DNA of 16,889 bases. Source: Tritrichomonas foetus (taxonomy: Eukaryota; Parabasalia; Tritrichomonadida; Tritrichomonadidae). Within the stretch, counting starts at the first letter, position 1. The number at the start of each line of letters is the position of its first letter. The stretch is from assembly GCA_001839685.1 (NCBI GenBank), contig MLAK01001400.1:1-16889 (forward strand), in the 5' to 3' direction. The notes under the pieces are model-generated. The model had not been told where the DNA came from. It did not search any database and was given only the letters and a program-made list of their open reading frames with translations. The translations under genes and the position numbers were made by a program. Positions 6,822-16,426 of this stretch are shown here, in pieces.

Positions 6822-8481
6822 TGTAAAAATGGTGCAGTTTTTGAATTTGGAATGAAAAAAGAGATAGAAAAGGAAATAGTGATATGAAAAAGTGCCACGA
6901 TGGGTTTCACAACTAACTTTTATTTCAATGCGAATTTTCAATGGAATCGAAAAAATTGTTTTGAAATTTCTTAAGTGTAAAGTAACGGTTTTATTAAAAA
7001 ACTGAAGTTTATATATTCAAAATGAATATAAGTGAAATTTTGAAAAGAAACGAATAAAATCAACACAATTTTGTATGGTAATAGAAAAGTGATGTGAAAT
7101 TGAAGCTTAACAAAGAGAAGTTTTGTGACACAAACGGTTTTCAATCGAATTACTTCTCCTTTCAATTTAATTACAAAACAACTATTCATCAGAATCATGA
7201 AATATTTCATTGAAAATTATGTCAGATTGGATTTACAAAATATTTCAAAATGATGAAAAGATATAATATTGTTGCCAATAGCTTAACATTGATATAATAT
7301 ACATCAGTTATCATTATACCAAAAGAATGTCCCATTTGTCAAATCACTAAATGTCATTCAAAAAGTCAAAAGAAATTGAATTGGCTCTTAAAAAGTTATC
7401 ATCGATGATTAATATTTGAATAAAATCCAATACCATTCAATCCTTGAATAAGAATAGTATCGGTGATTCACATCAACAACAGAGCTTTATAAACAACTTT
7501 ATATGAAAGATATGAGATTTTTATTGAAAAATGACTACAATTACATATGGTTGTTTATGTAGAATAACATTAAATATTGAATCACCATGAAATAAGATGT
7601 AAAGCTGCTTAAATTTCTGTGAATAAATTTACAGCTATGCTCATGCGCACATCATTTACAGTTAAAATGAGTAAATTAATCAATGAAAGACAGCATTGTT
7701 TGATGTGTCATCAAGTTCCTAATATTTTAAAGAGGAATTATCGATAGTTTATACATAATTAAGGGAAATTATAAAGAAGTAATTGTTTTTAATAAATTGA
7801 TGAGAAATTGATTTTCGTTTGAACACTGATATTAAATGTGTTAAATGAGAATATCTAAACGTATTCTGCAATTATTTGCAACTGTGTCAACTTTGGAAAT
7901 ATGAATCAAACTTATTCTCTTAGTGATCACAAAATTGATCTTTCGGTTTATTGAAAGTCATAAAAAAGCATTCCCTTCACTTCAAATGTATGAATTTCAG
8001 TATATTTTTTATTTAATCATTCGAAATTTCAAAATACATTATGAATATCTTTGAGAATGACAAAAACCTTATGGTAAACATATATATTTCAATATCTAAA
8101 ACAAATAATATTCATGTAAAGACTTTTCCTTTTGGTGCGAATCAAACAAATGTAAAATATATCATTTTTTTATAATTATTAAAAAAACGAATTTTCTGTT
8201 GAAAAACTTAGCCGTGTAGGATTAACTACTTTAATAGATGGCGGAATCATCATAGTATTGACTTATCCTTTAATGAGGCGTGTCATCTTCATGATGAGAC
8301 ATCGAAATGAATTTGAAAAGAATAAAAACGTCAATATTTTATTTCAAGAAAAAAGTTATATCATTTGATAATTGGGGAAAAAGACGTTTAGGGAAATATA
8401 AATGATGATGTTTTGCGGCCGTTTAGGCAAACTTTTTGAATAGTAATAATCAGTTAGATTCTTCAAATATAATATTAATAA
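6822..8481. other. Long divergent intergenic region
   Basis: 1.66 kb between the minus-strand small gene and the plus-strand coiled-coil gene, so it must carry both promoters. No convincing gene is present. Visible structure includes an inverted repeat at 7603-7636 (AGCTG and AAATTT mirrored around a short loop), ATGAGGCG at 8273-8280 just before a small hairpin (8281-8300, TGTCATC against GATG-AGACA), and the CGTTTAGG repeats near 8390-8430. A cysteine-containing open stretch at 7286-7408 (CPIC followed by a basic tail) has no ATG and is probably a relic or chance. Confidence 0.35.
8385..8431 (+). promoter_or_regulatory. Paired CGTTTAGG(G/C)AAA motif upstream of the coiled-coil gene
   Basis: CGTTTAGGGAAA at 8385-8396 and CGTTTAGGCAAA at 8420-8431 differ at one base and start 35 bases apart, ending 51 bases before the ATG. 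A related CCATTTTAGG core occurs 66-76 bases before the kinase ATG (2111-2120). Position and repetition support a promoter element. Which factor binds is unknown. Confidence 0.4.
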
Positions 8482-11400
8482 ATGAGTTTTGACGATCTTG
8501 ATAATCTACAAAATACTCAGACAAATCTTGATTCCGATTTCGAACCTGCTATTCCGGATCCAGATGAACACCAAATCACACAAATTCAGACGGCCTACAA
8601 ATCGTTTAAAGATCCACTTCCAGATCTTGAAAGTCTCGCAGAGGACAACAAATCACTTCAGTATATTGCAAAAGGACTCCAAGCTCTTTTTGCACAACCA
8701 GGATACGTCAAGTATAATGACTTTTCTCGACGTGAAATAGATATCGCTGTTCGTACTTTAATTTTCCAACTCTGTAAAATATCGAGAGAAAAAGGACGCC
8801 AGGAAATCCAAGACGCTATGAACGACAAAGGAAGTGACGCAAATATGGTCGTAAAGCTGCGCGAGCAGCTTACCTCAACCGAGAAGGTTTTGGGCGACAT
8901 GGAAAAGCGCCTAAAAGAAAGTGACGAAACAATCGAAGAACTTCAACGCCAAAATAACGGATTAGTCGAAGAGAATAAAGGATTCTTCCAAGAGCAAACC
9001 GAGCTCATGAAAAAGATGAATGCCCTTCGCGCCGAAAACGATACGAATGTCGCCGAACTCAAATCTCAATGCGATCAATACGAAGATAAAATCCGCGAAT
9101 TAAACGATAAGCTCAAACTCAACGAAATCACAAGCAAGAGAATTACCGACCAACTTGAAAGATCAAACGAAGAAACGGCTTCACTCAATGCGGAACTCCT
9201 CTTTATGAAGAATAAGATATCATCAAAATCTGAAAAACTCGAAATTACTCGTGAAAAGCTTGAAGACCTCACTCTTGAGAATCGCCGACTCGATTCAGAA
9301 AACCAAACGCTTTCTGCAACAATCAACGAACTCAATCAACGTCTCAAGGAAAATGACATCACACTCTCAGCTCTCAATCAAGAGACACTCAATCAACTTG
9401 ATGAAGAAAATCAAAAACTTCGAGAGTCAATCACGCATTTGTCCACTGTTTGCTCAACACAGTCTGAAGACCTTGCAGCTGTTCAACTCCTTCATTCTCA
9501 ATCGACAGATCTATTAAGGCAGCAACTCGAGCTCATCGCTCAATATGATGCTGAGTTGAATCTTCTTAATAATGAAAAAGAGGATCTTCAGACACAAAGC
9601 GAAGGTGACGCTAAATTGATTTCGGCTCTTCAGGAGCAGGTTGCACGTGCACGTGAAGAAGCAGCAAATGTTCAAGTCGTTGAAACTTCACATGAACTTG
9701 ATGAAATTAGATTATTACTTCGTCCAAGGTTTGGCGATTCTGATCCAGTTCAAACCATTCGTGAGCTTGTCGAAGGTGCTACAAACGAAGAACTTCAACA
9801 ACAAAATGCAAGACAAGCTGGATTAATTGAAAATATATTAAGGTTCATTTCTAGAATTGTCAATACTGGTGAATTAAAGGATCTTTTACCGCACGACTCA
9901 CCAGAAAGGAAATTGGCTGATGATGAAGCATTCAGAGATCAACTTTTAATTGAGATTGCTCGTTGCAGACAATTGGCATCTCAGCATAGTAACATCGACT
10001 TGACTAAGCCATCACCAGAATCTGTCCAAAATGTAATTAACACATTAGTAGAATCAGAAAAACCAGAATTCCGTGAACTTTATGATATTTTGGTTTCACA
10101 AACTGTCGCTGCCGACACAATCAGAAAATTATATGAAAAAGCAAATACTTCATATGAATCTGCTCTCAATGATCTTAAGAAAGGAGCAGAAATTGTTAAC
10201 TACGATGGACCAGTTTCTGATCTTCCATCGATCATTTCCGAAAAGCTTCTTGCTTTCCGCGCTTTCACCCAAAAGCTCGCTAATGTTGTTGATGATGATT
10301 ATGATCCAAATGACTTCGATTCAGTTCTCAAATTCCTCTTCAGATACGTCAGTGATTCAGCATCAGTTTTACATGTTATCAATTCCGATCTTAGACAAGT
10401 AATAGAATATGAGGGAGAACTTCCAGAACTTCCAACAGTTGCTTGTGATTATATCACATCACTTCAAAACCAACTGCAAGAAATTAAAGAACAATGTGGT
10501 GAAATTAACAACTACGACGAAAAATTCCACGAATTCAATGGTCACTTCCACAACGAACTCACGAAAGCATCCAAACAGATCAATGAACTCGAAAGCCAAG
10601 TCAGCACTAAAGATGTCCAAATGCAAACCATGTCTCAAGATTTAGAAAAACTGAAAGAAGATTATCAATTAGTCGTGAAAGACCGCGATGACGCCAGACA
10701 ACATGCTAACGATCTTGAAGTGAAATACTCTAAGTTCTATGAAAACTATGAAGATCTCGAACAAGATGCTGAAAAACTCCGCAAAGAAAATGCATCCTTA
10801 AGAGACTTAATGGAAAAGAAGAATCGTAACTTCGACGACCGTTTGAACAGACTCATTAAAGAAGAACGTGAACAACATGCAGATGATCTGAAGCGAGCTG
10901 AAGAACGTCAAAAGAAACGAGAAGATAAATTCCATGAAGAAATTAAAGCTAAAGCTACAAAAATCACACAACTAAAGAAGAAGATGAGAGATATTATAGA
11001 TCAGTATGAAAAAGCATTCAAGAAGCAAAAGGAAGCCACTGCTGCAATTCGTCAACAGAATGAAATCTATGCAGCTAAGCTTGATAAAGTGACAGGACCG
11101 GTTGTTTCAGTGAAAGAAGTTGAAAGACTTCGAACTGAAATCAAAGCACTTGAAGCTGAGAAAATGATGCTTAATACAAAACTTAAACAAACAACAGATA
11201 TGGTTGAAAAGGTTCAAGCTATTCGAGATAATTATTGGATGGCTCAAATTGCAATGAAAGAAGCAGAAGTTAAAGAAACTGTTTCAGAAACTGCTTCACA
11301 ATTAAATGATCACTATGATCAATTCATGGATCAATTAGTTGGTGTTCTTGAACCATATATGCCAAATCAATTCGACATGAATGAAGATGCAATCCTTAAT

Positions 11401-11898
11401 GCAATTACTTCACTCATTGAAAGAATGGAAGCTGCTGAAAATGATTCATTTGATCGTCAAGAACTTTCTCGTGAACAAATCATTCAACCAGCCTTAAATG
11501 CTGACGCCAACAGAGAAGCAGAGTTAGCACAGCAGAAAACTCTCGCTGCTCTTCAAGAATGGGACAGATGGGGAAGAGATTTGTTTGTAAACGTAACTGA
11601 TGGTCAAGTACCTTCCCAATCTTGTAAAGACCTGAGATATACTTTGGGTGAAATGATTCTAGCTTCAATTGGTCATAGGAAACTTGTATACAGACTCGAA
11701 AGCTTAAGATCACAGAAACAACTATTAATGAGGATGAGCAACGTGCCACAACGTAAAGATACGTATCCGTCTTTCAGAATGCTCCTCATTGTCGCTATTG
11801 GATCAATGAGGATTCTCCGAAAGACTGGACACTTCCCTTCTAATTATGTACAACAAGTGATGACCCCGTCCAAACAAACAACTGTTTCTCTCTTTTAA
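8482..11898 (+). CDS. Giant coiled-coil protein with conserved-looking C-terminal tryptophan module
   Basis: 1138 residues from the ATG at 8482. After an acidic Asp/Gln-rich head (1-110), a long heptad coiled coil covers roughly 115-405 (LREQLTSTEKVLGDMEKRLK onward). A less coiled middle section, about 410-690, contains several helical bundles. A second strong coiled coil, with very charged Lys/Glu/Arg stretches, runs about 690-965. The last 115 residues are different: ALQEWDRWGRDLF (1023-1035, with W1027 and W1030) followed by helices to a short basic tail. Similar trichomonad proteins are often auto-annotated as viral A-type inclusion or myosin-tail-like because of coil composition; that name carries no functional meaning here. 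A cytoskeletal, Golgi-tether or centrosomal scaffold role is plausible. Codon use from about 8800 to 9450 is richer in C-ending codons (CGC, CTC) than elsewhere in the gene. The stop is TAAA. Confidence 0.85.
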   Translation: MSFDDLDNLQNTQTNLDSDFEPAIPDPDEHQITQIQTAYKSFKDPLPDLESLAEDNKSLQYIAKGLQALFAQPGYVKYNDFSRREIDIAVRTLIFQLCKISREKGRQEIQDAMNDKGSDANMVVKLREQLTSTEKVLGDMEKRLKESDETIEELQRQNNGLVEENKGFFQEQTELMKKMNALRAENDTNVAELKSQCDQYEDKIRELNDKLKLNEITSKRITDQLERSNEETASLNAELLFMKNKISSKSEKLEITREKLEDLTLENRRLDSENQTLSATINELNQRLKENDITLSALNQETLNQLDEENQKLRESITHLSTVCSTQSEDLAAVQLLHSQSTDLLRQQLELIAQYDAELNLLNNEKEDLQTQSEGDAKLISALQEQVARAREEAANVQVVETSHELDEIRLLLRPRFGDSDPVQTIRELVEGATNEELQQQNARQAGLIENILRFISRIVNTGELKDLLPHDSPERKLADDEAFRDQLLIEIARCRQLASQHSNIDLTKPSPESVQNVINTLVESEKPEFRELYDILVSQTVAADTIRKLYEKANTSYESALNDLKKGAEIVNYDGPVSDLPSIISEKLLAFRAFTQKLANVVDDDYDPNDFDSVLKFLFRYVSDSASVLHVINSDLRQVIEYEGELPELPTVACDYITSLQNQLQEIKEQCGEINNYDEKFHEFNGHFHNELTKASKQINELESQVSTKDVQMQTMSQDLEKLKEDYQLVVKDRDDARQHANDLEVKYSKFYENYEDLEQDAEKLRKENASLRDLMEKKNRNFDDRLNRLIKEEREQHADDLKRAEERQKKREDKFHEEIKAKATKITQLKKKMRDIIDQYEKAFKKQKEATAAIRQQNEIYAAKLDKVTGPVVSVKEVERLRTEIKALEAEKMMLNTKLKQTTDMVEKVQAIRDNYWMAQIAMKEAEVKETVSETASQLNDHYDQFMDQLVGVLEPYMPNQFDMNEDAILNAITSLIERMEAAENDSFDRQELSREQIIQPALNADANREAELAQQKTLAALQEWDRWGRDLFVNVTDGQVPSQSCKDLRYTLGEMILASIGHRKLVYRLESLRSQKQLLMRMSNVPQRKDTYPSFRMLLIVAIGSMRILRKTGHFPSNYVQQVMTPSKQTTVSLF

Positions 11899-12313
11899 AA
11901 TAGTTTCTTAATTTTGATTTTTAAAAAAGCTAAAAATTAAATAACATTCGTGATTTTGACTTTCTCTTTTCATTCATTTAAATACTTTTATTTGGATTGT
12001 AGATTCTATTGAATATTAGAAACATTAGAAAGTGATTATTAGTATATCTTCTCCATTTCAATTCAATAATTTTTTTGCCCACCAAATCAATTGATGTACT
12101 CGGATCAATTTGATGTGATTGTTGGATGAGCTTTCAAATTTGAGAACTTTTTTCTCATTATATACTCAATTTTGAATAAAAAATTCTCATAATCTTTAAC
12201 CCAAATTTTTTTGAATATTTATCAAGCTTAAAATATAGCATTTTGAAAGTATATTTGGCCAGATAATTTGCTAAAACTTTTCGATTAATCTTTCATATCT
12301 TTGCAGCTCTTTC
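11899..12313. other. Spacer between the coiled-coil and GT8 genes
   Basis: 415 bases of AT-rich DNA holding the 3' end of the coiled-coil gene and the GT8 promoter. No gene is seen. TTTCATATC about 20 bases before the GT8 ATG resembles the TTCATAT upstream of the DnaJ-like gene and may be a start-site variant. No exact TCAYTW lies close to the ATG. Confidence 0.3.
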
Positions 12314-13222
12314 ATGAAAGCTCCAAGCAAACATCTTTTAGTATATATTTATACTTTGATCTTAATTATAACAAGTTTACCGTCGAAGTCTCCTTTGAAG
12401 TTTTTCATCAATATCACCAAAATGAAAATCTCACTTGTTTATTTTTCTGATATCAATGATTTTTATACAACACTCATTTCAGTATTCACAGTTGTTCGAG
12501 CACTTGTGAATGACAAATTTATATTTCTCATTAAAATTTATGCATATGATTTTCCTCCTCAAATTCCTCATAATATTACTCAACATATTCGATTTCTACA
12601 AACACTTAATGATAGAGCATCTATACAATTAATCCGTTTCAATGTGAGTATGTTAAAATCTGAGTTTCCTAATGCAACAACTGGAAGCTATCCTTTAATT
12701 GTTTTATGCCGACTTTTAATTCCTCGTTTTGTTTTTGAACAATATATTCTTTATTTAGATTCTGATGTGTTATGTGGAAGAGATTTTTCTCTGGAAATTT
12801 TTGATGCGATCAATTCGAAAAATCAAAATTCACAAAGAGTTTTGTTTGGAGTTAGAGATATTGGAACGTCTCTTTCTAAAATGAGAAAATATTACAAAAC
12901 AATGGGTTTCAATATCAGAAATTACATTAATGCTGGAATCCTATTTATGAAAAATTCTTACATCCTTGGAAAATTACTCAATCAGTCAATTCAATATGTC
13001 AATACGCATAAATCTAGATTTTCTGATCAAGATGCAATAAATTATGCTTTTAATAAAACTTATAAAGGGATGCTTCCACATGAATTCAATTGTCACTTTT
13101 GTCGAAGAGAAAAAATGAATCAGGTTGTTTTCTTTCATGGAAGAAAAATTCGATTTTGGAAGAAAATGATCACCAAATACAATAATCAATATGAAGCATT
13201 TATTCAATTATACAACACTTAA
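12314..13222 (+). CDS. GT8-family glycosyltransferase, type II membrane protein
   Basis: 302 residues from the ATG at 12314. Residues 7-23 are a hydrophobic signal-anchor, which fits a Golgi/ER type II enzyme with a luminal catalytic domain. Six N-x-S/T sequons (N33, N87, N110, N120, N223, N247) support luminal exposure. Family signatures run in order: a start strand MKISLVYFSDIND (37-49), a donor region R133 with LLIPR, the metal-binding DxD as LYLDSDVL (147-153), YINAGILFMK (204-213), the DQDAIN loop (238-243) and the closing FHGRKIRFW (274-282), equivalent to the HxxGxxKPW nucleotide-sugar site of the family. The enzyme should transfer a hexose from a UDP-sugar with Mn2+; the exact donor and acceptor cannot be read. 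A second ATG (M37) would drop the anchor, so the first is preferred. Stop TAAAA. A decayed relative lies directly downstream. Confidence 0.9.
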   Translation: MKAPSKHLLVYIYTLILIITSLPSKSPLKFFINITKMKISLVYFSDINDFYTTLISVFTVVRALVNDKFIFLIKIYAYDFPPQIPHNITQHIRFLQTLNDRASIQLIRFNVSMLKSEFPNATTGSYPLIVLCRLLIPRFVFEQYILYLDSDVLCGRDFSLEIFDAINSKNQNSQRVLFGVRDIGTSLSKMRKYYKTMGFNIRNYINAGILFMKNSYILGKLLNQSIQYVNTHKSRFSDQDAINYAFNKTYKGMLPHEFNCHFCRREKMNQVVFFHGRKIRFWKKMITKYNNQYEAFIQLYNT

Positions 13223-13655
13223 AAAGAAATCCTGATACTTATATTAGGGGAAATCGTTAACTTGTACTCTTAACTAATCCTTGTTGTGAAAATGGCTCCT
13301 ATCAGCTCATTTACTAACTATATTAATTAACACATTATTTACACTTTGGGAAAAGGTGAATATATTTGATCAATTTGATCTTTTTCATTTCTGTAATCAT
13401 GAAACTAAGCCCGATCATATTCATTTTCACGGTAAGAATTATATTGTTTATATTATAGTTTACACATTTATAATTAAGAATTGGAAGACAGATCTTAAAA
13501 TGCATTCATATTTCTCTCTGAAAGTAGATTTCATATAGAATCAGTTTTATTGATAGAAAACTATGTTTTTATATATTGTTTGAATTTATTTTAAGAAAAT
13601 AAAATTATAAGATTGATACATATATTCTCTTTATTATATATATATAATCACATAT
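13223..13655. other. Convergent 3' spacer between the GT8 and MATE genes
   Basis: Apart from the GT8 relic this interval is AT-rich low-complexity DNA, including an alternating TA run at about 13635-13647 near the MATE gene's 3' end. No promoter is expected, because both flanking genes end here. Confidence 0.4.
13290..13538 (+). pseudogene. Relic of a second GT8 glycosyltransferase (C-terminal end)
   Basis: An open stretch from a TGA at 13287 to a TAG at 13536 encodes IFDQFDLFHFCNHE and then HIHFHGK. The intact gene upstream has HEFNCHFCRRE and then VVFFHGR. Both share HFC, exactly ten residues, then FHG and a basic residue, which in this family is the C-terminal nucleotide-sugar binding part. 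The relic has no ATG before the conserved block and no DxD or NAGI region, and the tail after FHGK has drifted into Ile/Tyr-rich sequence. It is most simply the remains of a tandem GT8 copy, 70 bases past the stop of the intact one. Confidence 0.55.
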
Positions 13656-15164
13656 TTATGTTTCTTTGTTTTCAGAAATGGTTAATGTTTCTAGAGATTG
13701 GTGAGTTTTCATTTGTTTAAATACATAGAAAACCTGTATCATTGCCAAACATCCTCCAAGTAAGAACAATGTTGTATCATCGCAGTTGTAAGCATACATC
13801 ATTCTAATTGGATTTGCATTATCTGTGTAATAAAATATGAATGTATATCCAACATATAAAGCGCCACGAATGATTGTCAAGATTAAAGCAACAACTGCTT
13901 TTCTCATAATCAAAAGCATGTTCACAAACGCATAATTAATGGGAATTAATGTATTAGTATAATATGGAATTGCTAATAACTTCTTAGCAAGAGCAAGTTG
14001 TTCTTTATCATCAATCCAAAGCTTCGATGGAATGTCAGCATGGAACGCCATTAAAGGCATCAGTGCAAAATGATAAAGAAAAGTAACAAGGCATGTCAAA
14101 CCAAACAATTTCAATAAACGCTGCCATTGCATTGCACCTCGACAGTAACTTCCTGATCCAAGAAATCCTTGGCAAATACCAATTGAAACAGAATTAATCG
14201 CAGAATTGATTTTCAAGAAAACCGGAAAAACTGCTCCAACTTCTGCTTCAATTCCAGCCGCTTTTGCAGCCTTCATCATCATGGTAAGAAGAAGCATTGG
14301 TGGTAAGCTTCCTGCCAGAACATTGACAAAGAAAGGCGATGCTAAAAGAAGAGCATGAAAAGACTCTTTTGAAAATTTCGTGAAAAGTTGTTTCCATGAG
14401 GGTTTCAGACCAAATTTACCTGAAAATATTAAAATGGTCAAAACTACACCAGGGATTGACTGTGAAAGTGCAAAAGAAACACCGGCATATTTCAATGGAA
14501 CTTTAACCCAAAATAAGAAAATTGGTGCAAAAACGCAACAATTTAATGCAAATGCAGAAAGTTGCATAATTCCGCATAAAATTGATCGCCCTTCGCTTTG
14601 CAGAAACCCACATGACACTTGAAACATAGTAATTAACGGCATGAAGGCCAATACCGGAATTAAATATTCGTATGCGTCTTCTGTGATTTCCGAATTGCAA
14701 CCCATAAAAAGGAGAAGTGGCTTTGCTACGAAGAAAAATACAAGCATAAAAATACAAATTCCGAAGAGTGAAAGTCGATATAAATCTGCAACAACTTGCT
14801 CGGCTTCTTTCAGTCGTTTTTCACCTAACAAGCCGCTTATTTTTGTAATGGTTGCCTGTGAAAAATAAATTGCACCGCACATACATAAATATCGAACGAG
14901 AGATGAGAATCCAACAATTTGTAGAGTCGAAGTTCCAAGCGCTTTTGAGATAAGAATGAGATCGATTGCATCATGGAATGAAATACCGCTGTTGAACATC
15001 AGAGGGCCGATACTGAAATGCGCTAAAGTTCGAAGTGGCGAGTATTTTTCGAATGTTTGTTGTTCTTTGGTAAGGTTCTTGTCTGGCAAAGTCTGCCGAC
15101 TAGATATGGGTTCTTCATCTTCATATTTAATCGGAGAGTGTTCTTCAAGAAGTTTTTGCTTCAT
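13656..15164 (-). CDS. MATE-family multidrug/toxic compound exporter
   Basis: 502 residues. The first in-frame ATG is 15162-15164; the open frame goes on to a GTG at 15201-15203 that I do not accept as a eukaryotic start. The placement is backed by TTTTCATTTCACAA just upstream on the coding strand, which contains a perfect trichomonad initiator TCATTT 8 bases before the ATG. After a charged cytosolic head (1-45) there are about 12 hydrophobic helices in two halves, the usual MATE fold. The family loop GFLQSEGRS (186-194) corresponds to the GxLxGxGd/r region that closes the first bundle, and the repeat half carries SIGICQGFLGSG (327-338). MATE proteins export organic cations or drugs using H+ or Na+ gradients, at the plasma membrane or a vacuole. 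The family is well expanded in trichomonads. The stop is TAAA. Substrate unknown. Confidence 0.92.
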   Translation of the reverse strand: MKQKLLEEHSPIKYEDEEPISSRQTLPDKNLTKEQQTFEKYSPLRTLAHFSIGPLMFNSGISFHDAIDLILISKALGTSTLQIVGFSSLVRYLCMCGAIYFSQATITKISGLLGEKRLKEAEQVVADLYRLSLFGICIFMLVFFFVAKPLLLFMGCNSEITEDAYEYLIPVLAFMPLITMFQVSCGFLQSEGRSILCGIMQLSAFALNCCVFAPIFLFWVKVPLKYAGVSFALSQSIPGVVLTILIFSGKFGLKPSWKQLFTKFSKESFHALLLASPFFVNVLAGSLPPMLLLTMMMKAAKAAGIEAEVGAVFPVFLKINSAINSVSIGICQGFLGSGSYCRGAMQWQRLLKLFGLTCLVTFLYHFALMPLMAFHADIPSKLWIDDKEQLALAKKLLAIPYYTNTLIPINYAFVNMLLIMRKAVVALILTIIRGALYVGYTFIFYYTDNANPIRMMYAYNCDDTTLFLLGGCLAMIQVFYVFKQMKTHQSLETLTISENKET

Positions 15165-15179
15165 TTGTGAAATGAAAAT
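15153..15179 (-). promoter_or_regulatory. Initiator (Inr) of the MATE gene
   Basis: On the minus strand TTTTCATTTCACAA ends directly before the ATG. TCATTT fits the T. vaginalis Inr consensus TCA(+1)YTW exactly, giving a 5' UTR of under 15 bases, typical for trichomonads. This supports both the start codon choice and the organism assignment. Confidence 0.5.
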
Positions 15180-15911
15180 ATTTTCTATTATTTTCTGATC
15201 CACTAAGAAAATTATCTATCTACATTCAATTATCAATGAAATAAGTTTTTATGTGTTTTCCAATGAACCGTCAACTGAACTGATATTTGCATTGACAGTG
15301 AGATTTCGTTCACAAGAACTCTCGATAAATATGTGTGCTCACTTTTCTTCCTGTAAACCATACCACATATTTCGATATTGACAAAAATTAATTGAATTAC
15401 TATTCAAATGAGTGGCGCCGAGCCATTGAATGTCTATTTCACTTTTTCTATAATTTAAAGGCTCATGTCATTAATTGATAATCTCACATTTTTGATGTAT
15501 CAAAATAGATAAATCAGGATTATAATTGGATACAGCAATAGTAGTTTTTCTTATCATATTATATACATTTTTTTCAATATTATTTAAAGATATCATGAAA
15601 TTATACATTGATATTGATTCTGAGTTATTTGATCGGTTTATTGAAAAAAGTGGCAGCATTTGAAGTGGAAAATTGACAGATACAGTGAATGCTTTTACTT
15701 AATAGTTCAAGAATTGGTTCAAATAGAATTTCAAGATATTTTCATAGGAATAGAAAGAATGTATTCATCGATAAATCGAAAAAAATTATAGTTTAATTGA
15801 TATATTCGCACAAAAATTCAATTACAAGTTATAATTTATAACTTGACCAAAAGAATCTTTTCTACACCATATCCAGATTTTGAACTGTAGAATGTCCTGA
15901 TTATTTCTTGA
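15180..15911. other. Spacer upstream of the MATE gene
   Basis: About 730 AT-rich bases. A perfect 9-bp inverted repeat with a 3-base loop sits at 15825-15845 (CAAGTTATA ATT TATAACTTG). Short protein-like ORFs of 16-30 codons occur at 15408 and 15595 (the latter reading MKLYIDIDSELFDRFIEKSG), but none is long enough to call. They could be scraps of older genes. Confidence 0.3.
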
Positions 15912-16426
15912 ATGGGTATTAAATATCAATTTCAAAGTTATATTACATTTACTAATGGTGTCACAGTAATATTTTTTTCCAACAGTTATGAAATTTCATT
16001 TGATTTTCATGCATCTTCCATGAAGAAATATATTAAACAAAATTATATTTATACATCTGCATTACGACCAAAAACCTTCCAAGATGTAGAAAGCTTAGTC
16101 GTAAAGATTTGCTTTGAAAAAGTGAAATTTTATTATCGGTAAAAAAATGAAAATGAAAATATGCTGAGATAATTTTGCCATTTATATTATGAATTATGAA
16201 TTAAAAATTCCTGCGCAATTAGAGAATATGGTTGCGTAAATGATGTTTTCGAAACGCGCATATTTTCTGATTTATCGACCAATTTGTCTTTGAAAAAGTA
16301 ACTTTTCATGAATTCAATCCTTATGACTTTCACAAATATATTAAAAAGTGAGAATATGATCCAGAAATAGTCGAATGTATAGTATACATTGTATACGCTG
16401 ATTTAAAGCATTTAGTAAGTATATAG
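15912..16426 (+). pseudogene. Broken gene with BTB-like features
   Basis: A chain of protein-like pieces in shifting frames: 15912-16142 (76 codons from an ATG), 16168-16239, 16200-16301 and 16277-16426, the last with an internal TGA at 16349. Piece 1 ends in DVESLVVKICFEKVKFYYR and after its stop reads KNENENML; piece 2 continues with FAIYIMNYELKIPAQLEN. That order (leucine-rich strand-helix, an N..ML step, then an A-x6-LxIP-xxLEN helix) resembles the end of a BTB domain. BTB or BTB-ankyrin proteins are numerous in trichomonads. Later pieces (FHEFNPYDFHKYIKK, EYDPEIVECIVYIVYADL) also look coding. At least three disruptions make a working gene unlikely. The BTB link is an impression from pattern, not an alignment. 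Confidence 0.35.

Noticed and set aside
6822..6941. 40-residue N-terminal extension of the small unknown protein
   Set aside because: It starts at TTG, is Phe/Tyr-rich from AT-rich DNA, and contains an initiator-like TTCATTCC that more likely marks the promoter.
6971..7210. 79-codon minus-strand ORF with an ATG
   Set aside because: Composition is Phe/Ile/Leu/Lys noise typical of translated AT-rich DNA, with no motif or clear promoter.
7286..7408. Open stretch with CPIC and a basic Lys/His tail, zinc-finger-like
   Set aside because: No ATG before the cysteines, only two paired cysteines and no matching second ligand pair; probably chance.
13310..13332. ACTAACTA...AACACA as an intron branch/acceptor
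   Set aside because: The trichomonad acceptor needs ACTAACACACAG in one block; here the parts are separated and no ORF would be joined.
15165..15203. GTG-initiated extension of the MATE protein
   Set aside because: The first ATG is at 15164 and a perfect initiator sits just upstream of it, inside the proposed extension.
15471..15659. 62-codon minus-strand ORF
   Set aside because: No recognisable family, weak composition, and the other strand is equally open in short pieces.
15711..15726. GGTTCAAAT resembling a tRNA box B
   Set aside because: It lacks the terminal CC and any acceptor or anticodon stem around it.
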